64,000 nucleotides of DNA from a virus. This document shows, in pieces, positions 20,801 through 32,800 of this stretch (position 1 is the stretch's first letter; the number at the start of each line of letters is the position of its first letter). Below the pieces are notes generated by a model that searched no databases, was not told the origin of the DNA, and saw nothing but the letters and a program-made list of their open reading frames with translations. The translations under genes and the position numbers were made by a program. Where the stretch lies: positions 1 through 64,000 of the IMG/VR virus record IMGVR_UViG_3300031857_000055; one strand, 5' to 3'.

Positions 20801-23800
20801 TCGTGACGGGACATACTTCAAAGTTCACACACTGAACGAAGGCGATAGCATGTCCTTCGCACAATTCAACGTGAGTAACTTTGAACATGGTATTGTGTTC
20901 AACAACACCACACTATTCAATGACGTAATCTATAATCTTGTTACTGGATTAAGACAAAACAGAATTACGTTGCGCGGAACTAAGACCAGCGAGTGGAACG
21001 GAACCGTAGACGCTTGGGGCTTTATCATTAACCAAGACAACGTAAAAGAGTGGTCAAAGGATGTTAAGTATCCAAAGGGTTCAATCGTTCTCCACAAGAA
21101 CAAATATTACACTGCACTAAGATTGTCAGAACCATCAACTGTCTTTAACGACCTTGATTGGAAATTAATCAACTATGAAGATGTGCAGAAAGGTCTGTTG
21201 CCTAACTCAGCGACTCGTTCGTTTGAAAGCACACTATATTATAACTGCAATGAAGCTAACCTAGAACAGGATGCTGATCTATTATCGTTCTCTTTGATCG
21301 GCTATCGTCCAAGAGATTATCTCGCATTAGCAGACTTGACAGATATTACCCAAATCAATGTCTACAAGAACATGATTAAGAACAAGGGTACTGTTAATGC
21401 GGTAACTGCATTTGACGGCGTTAACTTGCCTCAGGGCGGCATTGAATATGAAGTTTATGAAAACTGGGCAATCAAGTCAGGTGACTATGGTGGTTTGCTA
21501 AGTCAAAACTTTGTAGAGTTTAGGGTTGACCAAAATCTTTTGACCGGTAATCCAAGCATTGTATCATTGACCAATGGCGTCTACACTGAAGGCTCTCAGC
21601 AAGAAGTGCCTATCTATAGTTTGTTTAATTACGGTGATACTATTACTGATCCAAATGTATTGGCAGTAACCACTGACCCATATAATAATCTGTATCCATC
21701 AGCCGGTTATGCTAACTTTAACGATGTGAAAATGTCGTCCTTCTACTACGGCGGATTGCCTAATGGAGTCAACAAGGACGGTATAGTCGTTCCTATTCAG
21801 AATTTCTATGTAAGAGACTATCTATGGTTAGCAAGCTTTAAAGAAAAGTGGGGAATCTTTTCTTGGAGTCCGATCGGCGAGGTAGTTGAAGTAGCTGCGA
21901 ACTTAAACAACACTGCGACAGTGACGTTTAGTAAGCCGCACAACCTAAAGAATCTAGATCCAATTGCAATCGTCAACTTCAGCACGAATGTAGACGGCTA
22001 CTACATTGTAACACAGGTTGTTAACTTGAATCAAGTAATAATCAACTTGAGTATTTCTAATATCGGGTCAGAAAGTATCACTGGTTCAGGCGTAGGTATG
22101 TTTATCTACAGTCAGCGAGTAGCACAGCCAGGCGATATCAATACTCTACCTCTATTGGAAGCAGAGTTCAGCAAGAATACTGTCTGGGTAGACGAAAACA
22201 CTGACGGTGGCTGGGCAGTATATAGAAAAGGCATCAACTACGCTAGACAGGGTGAACTATCCACAACTACTTCAAGTACATTTGGTAATAGTGTTGCATT
22301 TACTGAATCTGCTGGTTACTTGGTCGCCGACTCAGCGAATGGAGTAGTATACAGATACTATTATAAAAATTCTAATTACGACCTAGCTGAAACTATTACC
22401 AATGACACCAGTTTTGGTGAGAAGATTGTACACAATGATAACACATTCGTTATTTCACAACCTACTACTGATCCTACTGTATACATATATGCATGGAATG
22501 ATACTGCTTTAGCAAACGAGTTGTTGCTAACTCAAACGATTGCTGCACCGATGGGAGTGACCGATTGGGGAAGTGAATTAGCTATTTCCGGCGATGGTAA
22601 TTGGGTCTATGTTTCAGATACGTTGAACACTCAAGTATATGTTTACAGAAAGAATAATCAAGAATTTTCTGCTGGTTATTTTGTCCCAACACAAACATAT
22701 GTAATTACTGAGTTGGGTACTACTGACTTTACTGCAATTGGTGCAATTGAAAACAGTGTTGGTATTACTTTTGAAGCAACAGGAATAGGATCTGGTACTG
22801 GTACAGCAATCAATGCTACATACGAATTAGTAAACATAATTGAAAATCCTGACATAGTGACGGCCGGTTCATTTATTATTGGAGAAGAATATAAAATTGC
22901 TTCATTAGGAAATACTGATTTTACATTAGTTGGCGCAGCATCAAATAATGTAGGGGTAGTATTTACTGCTACTGGCCCTGGCACTGGGACCGGAACTGCA
23001 TCAGCACAAAGCAACGGTTTTGGTACTGCAATCTCTACCGATTTTGACAGTGATTGCTTGTTCATCGGCGCACCCAACAAAGACTATAGCGTAAGCGTAA
23101 CTAATTGGGGAGAAGTTTACTTCTACCAACGTTCTGTGCAAAACTTTGAATCAACTGCTGTATCTACGTTAACGCAGCCGCAATTCTTTGCATTAGGATG
23201 GACACCTGATACTGCAACTAAAGCGGTAACAGCTACCTCTGACAGCACTGACAGAATCACATTGGCGAACGTATCTGGAATCAGTGTAAATGATGCTATT
23301 ACTTTTGTGGGCACCGGTCTAGCCGGAACAGATATTATTGCATACAAAACATATTATGTAGCCGGTATATCCGGTAGTGCTATTACTATTAAGGAATCAA
23401 GATCAACTAATGCTATAGTTCAACTATCTACCGTTTCGAGCATTTCTAATGCGACGGCTCACGTTCAAAGTGAATTGCTGCTCGTAAATGTCAACGGACG
23501 TATGGTTCAGGACAACAACTATGCAGTCGTAGGTAGTTCATTAGTATATACTGGTTCACTAAATGCAGGAGACATTGTAGAAGTCAGTGGTAACGATTTT
23601 TATAATGTTCAAACGTTCAACGCTGCTTCTAATAGCGCAATCAACATTCAATTTGGGTATGATTTGGACGTTACACGACAAGCATCTGAACTATTAATCG
23701 GTAGCCCATATGAAATTGACTCTGAGAATAGAGAAGGTTTAGTATATAGATTTACTAATGGTGGTGCAAGATTTGGTATTGTAGTAGGTGAGAATCAATG

Positions 23801-26800
23801 CTTCCTATCAACAACCCGCAGCGTTTTAATCAACGGGTATCAAGTCACATTGGCTGCTGGTACTGCCGCTGCCGTCGCCAATCAAATCGTAAATTCACGA
23901 GTACCTAATATTACTGCATCTGCAACTACAGACAATAAACTTATCATTCAAGTAGTTGATCCAAACTTAGCAGAAATCAATAATAAGTTGATGGTCACTG
24001 CATTTGATACTGCTACTTTAGATGAATTGGGTATCAGTGTGTATTCACCTACTCAAGTAATTCCCTGCCCTCACAAAGAAGGCCCAACTGAGTTTGGTAA
24101 GACAATTAAGTTTAACCAGTTTGATTCAGTTGTAATTGCTGCCCCTGCAGGTCCTAACTTTGTAGCCACCACATTTGACTTCACCGATGACGAGAATCTA
24201 GATAATGACACGGTGTTTGACAACAATGCAACCAGATTCCTTGAAGACTATCCTAACGCCGGCGCAGTCTACATGTTTGACCTGTTGACAAACAATAACG
24301 GTAGCTTGTTGAATCCGGGTGCATTCGTATACGCTCAGCCTTCTAACAGCGCAACTTTAGATTTTGTCATCAATCCGTACTACGGCGAAGCTGTTGACTT
24401 CTACGACAACACAGTTATTGTGGGTGCTCCTAACCAGATAATCAATCCATCGCAAGTAGGACAAGTAACAACATTTGTTAATGCAACTGGCGTGAGAAAC
24501 TGGTCAGAGTTCCGTCAAAGCGCACCAATCGTAGATATTAACAAGATTCAAAACACCCAGTTGTTTAGTGCAAGCACAAATAATACCCTAATAAATCTTG
24601 ATTACATGGATCCGTTGCAAGACAAGCTATTGGGTGCGATAAGAGAAAACATTGATTATGTTTCACCGGAAGATCCTGCCAGATACAACGTTGATCCACT
24701 AAACATATCTGCTAATACATGGGGAAGTCAACAGGTAGGAAAAATCTGGTTCAATACATCAACCGTCAGATTCGTAAACTATCATCAGAATGATGTAGTT
24801 TATAATAGTGAGTATTGGGGAACAGTGTTCCCAGGCTCAGATATCTCAGTATGCACCTGGGTAGCCAGTAATGTTCTTCCCGGTCAATATCAGGGACCTG
24901 GAACTCCTATTGACGCTACAAAGTATGCAGTCGGTAGTAGATTGAATGCGTCTAACATCGTTACCCCAGTTTATTATTTCTGGGTAAGAAATAGCGGTCT
25001 AATCGTTAAAGAGCGTGAGAAGACCCTATCGGACGCAGTTCTTGCTTCATACATTGCAAATCCACAAAGTTCAGGCATTGCATATATGGCACCTCTGTTG
25101 CCTAATACTTTTGCGCTGTACAACTCAGCAGAATATATCAACGATGCTGATAGTGTTTTCCATATCGGATTTGCTACTAACCAAGACACGGATGTTCCAC
25201 ATAACGAATTTAAGTTAATTCGCCAGAACTTCCCTGATGACTTCTTACCAGGACTGATGCCAGGTGAACGGCCATTCTCTCTATATGCAAGAATGCTTGA
25301 TAGTTTGTCAGGAACTACTATTAGTGGGGAGATCGTACCTAATCCGTTCTTGCCATTAGCAGTACAGTCAGGCGTATTAGCAAGACCAAGACAAAGCTTC
25401 TTCTACAACAGATTTGAAGCACTAAAGAACTACTTGACATATGCTAACGCAGTTCTTGTACAGTATCCTATTACTGAAATAAAGCCGGACATTTCGTTCG
25501 CTTTCGTTTCAGATGAATTTTACAATACCGCAGATTATTGGGAATACATCAACTGGTGGGCACCTGGTTATAACAATAGCACAAGAGCTTTTGTGCAGGT
25601 ACCGCTATACGCTGACTTAGCAGAGCTTGTAGTAAATCCAGACACTCTTGTTAAGGTGGATAACAACGGTACCGGCTCATTTGAAATCTATCGTTATGAC
25701 GGCGAAGGAGTTTGGACACGAGTTGGTCTAGAAAACGGAACAATCCAATTCAGTAGTGCATTGTGGGAGTATGCTAAGTTTGGCTTAGGATACGGAAACG
25801 ATTTCTATGATACTATACCATACGATGACTATCCAAGTGAAGCAACAAGAAATATCATTCGCCTCCTAAACGAGCAAATCTACACTCAGGAGTTGTTGAT
25901 TCACAGAAATAAGAGTCTAATTCTACTCTTAGAGTATATCCAAACGGAAACGATAGAGTCACAAAATTATTTGCCTTGGCTTTCTAAAACATCATTGATG
26001 GATGTATTCCACACCGTTCGTGAACTAAGACCGTTTGAAGTATTCAAGAGCGACAACGTTGAATTCTTAGAAGGTTACATTAACGAAGTTAAACCTTATC
26101 ACGTAGTCCTTAAGGAATTCTTAGTCAAGTATGATGGTATGGAAGTCTATGACGGAAACTTCACTGACTTTGATGTTCCCGCAACATATAATAATAATTT
26201 TGATCAGTACATAAGCCCGCAGCTTGTATTCACTGACCCTGATAATGAATATACGTATGATGAGAATTCACCAATCTGGTCTACTGCGCCATACACTCAG
26301 TGGTATCAGAATTATGGTTTGTCATTGACTGGACAAGAAAACTATCTCATAACTACACTAAAATCATATATGGATTTGGGGTCTAACGTAATGCTTGTAG
26401 ATAACGCTAGCGGATTCCCATCCAATGGCGTCATACAGATTGATGGCGAAATAATTTCTTATGCGTTTGTTGACAGAAACTTAAATCTGTTGGGAGGCTT
26501 GTCAAGAGGTCTTAACAACTCACAAGTGTCAGAACATATTCCTGACTCAGATATCTTCATTGATTTGCCTGCGGTGGTAGTGTTGGATGAAGGTTCCGGC
26601 TACACTCAAGTACCAAAAGTAATAGCACACGTTGATACTACATTGTATCCGGCACCTAGAAAAGAAGCAATACTACAAGCAGTGATGAGCGGCGGCAGAG
26701 TAAGTTCAGTTCAAGTTATTGATCCGGGCGCGGGCTATGTTGTTCTGCCTGAAATCAAAATTGACTCAGCATACACTATCTTGTTCTCCGACACAGACAT

Positions 26801-29800
26801 TAACGCAAGCCTAAACACAATTAATATCAATGCTCCTTTCCTTAGAACAGGTGAGATAGTTAAATTCAATAGTGGTACCGGTGGAGCAAAGCCAACTAAT
26901 CTTGTAGACGATTCTTGGTACTACGTTGGCGTTCTTGAATCACTGCCCTCAGTAATCATAGCTCTCTATACTAACTATAGTGATGCAGTAAAAGATCAAA
27001 ATAGAATTAATATTGCACCTGGTTTAGCTTCTGATGATATGTCGCTTTCTCCGGGCGCCAGAGCTTCAACTATCACAAGCTCAGCACCTACCAGAGAAAA
27101 TAATATCACGCTACGTTTCGACAGAACTACCTATAATTCTCAAGTTATTGATTGGGAATCAGGAACATTCTATGGTGCATTCTTTGCTGGTACCTACTAT
27201 AACAGCGACAAGATATCAAGTTCTGCCATCACGCTAGAAAATACTGAGCCAGATATCAACACTATCTTAGCAAGTGCCCAGGGCGTAGCACTACAAATTA
27301 GTGATGTTACTGATGAAGAGGAACTTGTTTGGTCTGCATTTACTCGTTATGTCAGCGAAACTTCAGCCATTGACAACTCAATTAGTTTGGTCCCGCAAGA
27401 TGGAAATAACCCTGACTTGTCAGAATTAGAACCTAATGCTTCAGGAACCACAATAGGTTTCTATATCGGAATGCCTATTAAATTCATTGGTACTGTAATC
27501 GGTGGCCTATCAGAAGGTGTAACATACTATGTTTCTGAAATTATTGATGAAATCAAGTTCTGTGTATCAGATACTATATCAGGATCCACAAGGGTACTTA
27601 ATAACGGAACAGTAAACGCACCACTACTTGAGTGCTATACAGGAAATATCAACGAAACTGTTATAGTTTCAGTTGAATATCCGGGTATTATTGAAGCAAC
27701 ACAAACTCAAAGCGTTACCAATGCTATCACGGTACCACTATCACCGGTTGGCACAGGGGGAACAATTGGTTTCTATACTAATCTTCCTGTATTCTTTACT
27801 GGTAACGTGTTCGGCGGAATAATTGAAAACTTTAATTATTACGTGACCTCTGTAATTGATAATCAGACATTTACAATCAGTGAAACACAAAACCCAGTGA
27901 CTACCACTGTCACTCAAACTAAGGCCACTGGAAACATTCTGGTTGTTGGATCCATTAATGGAATTTCTAGAAATGACCCAATCATCATTACTTCGTTGAC
28001 CGGCGGATTAGCTCTTAGCGGAATAGTTGCAGGTAAAACTTACTACGTAAGTCAATTTATTAGTCCGACTGAAATTACTATTTCTGAAGTGGTCAACGGT
28101 CCTGTGTTAGTTGTTTCTAATAGAGTCGGTACGGCTGTTCTCACTAACCAAAAGGATACAGTCAAGCTAACAAATGCAACCGGTTCAATGACAATGAACG
28201 TTTCTCTACCGGTAAGTCCAGGACAAGTTGACGGGCAGCTATTCACACTGTACCAAACTTCAGGGCAGTTTACCGATATTGCTCCTTCAGGTGCTAACTA
28301 TTCAGACCTAATTGACAGACAAATTAGAGCTACAATTGGAACAGTGAACAAGATTGCTATCTCTGAAAACGATGGCGGAACATTTAACTTCTATGTGAAC
28401 ATGCCAATTCAGGTACTACAAAATGTGGGCGGTCTAACTACCGGTACAACATATTATATCACTGAATATTCAGGAATGGTTGATCCGTTAAATAGTGAAC
28501 TTACACTACCTAACATTCAAGTTGAAGTTACTAACTCATCAGATATCGGAAACGTATTGACTTGCACAGTTGATCTTCTCAGAGGGTTCGATGGCACTGA
28601 TTCACTTTACGAAAAAATGCCTATTACGTTCCAAGGCACTGGTTTAGGTGGAATCGTAATTGATCAAGAATACTATGTAAAAACTATAGTAAGTGCTACA
28701 CAATTTACTGTTAGTGAAGTAGTTGATGGGCCTGTCAAAGTATTAACTCTCGCAAACGGCCTCATGGTTGGCACCGGCGACCCCTACATCAAGGTTTCAA
28801 CGTCAAAGGGAGGTTCAGCGGTTTCACTGACAGACAACAACAGTGCTACTTCTTCATTTACACAGTTTATTACAGTAGACCCAGTGTTTGACCTTTCATA
28901 TCTGTTAGGCGGATATAACGCTATTATCTCTACTCCGGGTGAAGGGTTTGCAATTAGCAACACTATCTTAATTCCAGGAACAGCGGTTGACGGAACTTCA
29001 CCGGCTAATGACATATTGTTGACAGTGAATACCATAGACGAAGATGGTGGCATCACATCAGTAATTCGCTCAGGAACTCCACCAAGCGTTGCAAATCAGT
29101 ACTACATGCAAGTCCGTTCAACAAACACACTTGCGGTGTATAAGAACAGCCTATTAACAATTCCAGCAACTCCTGCTGAATTTGATTATGTAGGTTACAC
29201 TACTGCAACTGTAACAGAAACCCAGGCATCAACTGATATTATTACCGTAAACAGCACAGCCGAATTTGCGGTTAATGATGCAGTAGTATTCACAGGTGAT
29301 GTTACTGGCGGAATGAACTTAGGTCAAACTTATTACATTCTAGACAACGGAAACTTCACTGCCACAACACTACAGATCAGTGATACTCCCGGAGGAAGTG
29401 TAATTCCTCTAAGCACTGCAACGTCACAGAATTATTCAATGGCTAAACTAGGAAGTGTTGCGTTTCTTCCGGAGCCATTCTTCTTCAATCAAAGTATTGT
29501 CAGGTACAACAACCGCGTATATGTTTGCGTAGTATCTAATAATGATGACGAGTTCATCTTTGGTAAGTGGGAACTTCTAGACAGCGGCGACCGTAGATTG
29601 AACGCAATGGATAGAGTCATTGGTTACTATCAGCCAACAAGCAACATGCCTGGTGTTGATCTACAGCAACTATTTGAGGGTACTACATATCCCAACCCAA
29701 CCTATCAGGGCAACAACTTTGACCCGAACTTACAGTATGGTGTTGATACTATATTGACCCCGCTTCCATTCTATCCTAGCGAAGTCGATATCAGCGGCAT

Positions 29801-32800
29801 TGTTTGGAACGGTGATAACTATTTGGCTAGTGCTAACTTGCCAGGATACAACGCTATCTTGACGAGTGAGGACGGCGAAACATGGACTATCAATCAGTTA
29901 ACAAATAACAATATTAATACTACGAGCATTTCGCAGTTGAATGGGTTCTATTTCTTAACCTCAGCTAACCCAACTGTTCCGCTTCTCAGAAGTGTTAATG
30001 GTGTAGCATGGTCTGCGGTATCATATTTTGTACCATTTGGAACAACTGAACTGGAGTTACAAAATCTCGCAGCACTGAACATCCCTTCGCTGTCACTAAA
30101 TGATGTTGCATACTGCACGATCGGTGATGCATGGGTATCAGTAGGTAGAAACATTTTAAGAAGCGAAGACGGAATTGTTTGGAGAGAGTTGACTGAGTTC
30201 AACCCTTCACTTGAATATGAACTTAATGCGGTATCATCTATAACAGGTGCAAACTGCCAAGGTTTGGTAGCAGTAGGTAAAGGTAAACAACCAGACTACT
30301 CAACCGGCGTAACACAACTTGTGCCGATTGGCTTGATTTTCTATAGCCAAAATAGCGTCAACTGGAATCAAATTCAACCCCTCACTGATAAAGGCCTCTA
30401 TGGTGTGTCAAGTGACGGAACTACTGTGATTGCAGTGGGCGAACGCCAAGTAATCTACTATACTCAAAATGGTTTTGACTGGGTAGGACTTAATGAAGTA
30501 GGATGTGTGTTTGTTGATAGCATCAACAATTACCTCAACGTCACTAACACTGCTGGGTTTAATGATGGATCGCTAGGAACTCCAGTAAGATTCAATCGTT
30601 CATTCTCTACTATAGCAGCAAATACCACTTACTATGTCAGGGAAATAATTTCATCTACTCAGGTAACACTATCTTCAACTCTTGATGGTAGCGTACTTAC
30701 CCTTTCAAGTGCCTCTGTTCCTGAAAATACAAGAATGTTTGTATACGATGCAAGTGACCCAATTCCAGCTACACTAAACGACATTTTGTATGCAAACAGT
30801 CTTTGGATTACGGTAGGTGATGAAGGTACTATCAAGACCTCAACAGACGGTATCGTTTGGGAAACTCGCACCAGCAACACTACTAACAACTTGAACAACG
30901 TTACATATAACGAAGATCAAGGCGTGTTCGTTGTAGTAGGAGAAAACAACACAATCCTAACAAGTGCTGATGGCATCAGTTGGGAAGAGACTTCAGTGTT
31001 TGATCCTATTGTACCAGTATATGATGTGAAGGGTGCAAACTTCCAATTCGGATATGCACCGGAAGAATTAGTAGCAGGCGTTGTAAGCGACAATCTCGCA
31101 TTGATTGTAAACACCAGACCAGGATCTAACTGGCCTGTTGTTGAATACGGACACACTGGATTCAATGTCAACTCTATTGAAATAGCACCAACTTTTGGAG
31201 AACAGGTAGAATATAGCTTTGCGAACTTAGTAAATGTTCCGGTAACACTTAGAGTGCAGGTTATTAATGGCACCACTGAGTTGGGAACTACTCTATCACC
31301 TGATGCTTATACTATTGATTGGATAAACAAGAAAATCATATTAGATCAGGCAATTAGTTTCTCTCCGAGACTTGATAAACTAAGAATTGATGTATACGAA
31401 GCAGGCAATGGCGATCAGCTTGTGAAGGCAAGCACGGATACTTATCCTATCATTACTGATAGCGACTTTGGTTTCAGAGAAATCAATCTACCTTGTAACT
31501 ACAGTGCTACTATCTTTGAGGGTGGTGGCGCTCTAAGACCCGGCACTGATAATGTGAACGTTAGAGTCTTTGAAACTGAATCTGTCACAAATCGTATTTT
31601 CTGCGATGAGGTAGCAGACTTCATCATTAACAGTCCGATATCATTCCAAGGTGTTCCGTTCGGTGGCTTGCAAGAAGAAACTGTTTACTATGTCAAGACA
31701 ATAAGCTTCGCAACCAATGCAATCACTGTGTCTACAGTTTTTGATTCATTGACCGGCATAGCTGGACCAACTACTGAGTTGACAGACGATACAGGCGAAA
31801 TGTTTGCAAACATTCAGAATGGTGTAGCTGCTGTTTGGACAGATCCACTCGTAGAACACAATGGCGAGAAATTAGTGTTTGGTGGTATTGGTCTCGTTAC
31901 TAGATCAAAATCTAGCAACAACGCACTGACCACTGGAACTACAAGCGGATTGATTGTTGGTACTCCTATCACCTTTGGTCAGGCTTCATTTGGCGTATTA
32001 GTACCCTTCCAAAGATACTATATTCAATCAATCATTGACGGTAACGAATTTACTATTTCTGAAACACAGGGCGGGCCAGTTCTAGCTCAGGATGATTTCG
32101 CAGGAACTACTACATTCGTGACTAATGATTACTCAATTGGACTTAGAAATGGTAATAAGGCAAAGTTAGTATTTGCAAACAATACCTTTACTAACGATGT
32201 TGACTATATATCCTTCTCAATCTTTGGCGAAACACAGCCAGCGCAGTATGGTTATGCTGTTCCGGAAACTCAGTATTACGCAGGAAATGGTTCAACCAGT
32301 CTATTCCAGTTAGCTAACTTTGTAGGCTTAGATAACCCACAAAATGCGATTGTGGAAGTGAACGGTGTTAGACAGACTATATCACAGTATACGATTGACG
32401 CTATCGCCAACACAATATTGTTTGATAGTCCTCCTCCCGCAAACTCAGTGGTTGCGGTAACTACGTACAACGATACATTAAGACAATACCTAACCAGTCA
32501 GTATGACATTACTGGTAACCCAGGTTCTTCGTTGCTTAACCTAACAGTTATAGAAACAGTAAACGAGCTAGGAACATATGACCAAGACGCTCCGGTAGTT
32601 CAAACATATGACCAAGATACTCCTGTTATTGTTCTCTATGATGAATTCTTGAACTATCTAACTTTGGGACCAGGCGATGACACCAGTGTATTGAATGTTA
32701 ACGATTCATTGCAGTTCAGCGCACCAACATTAGGCGGAATTGTTGCAGGACAAACCTATTATGTTCTTCAAATTCTTAACTCTACCGACTTCGTAATTTC

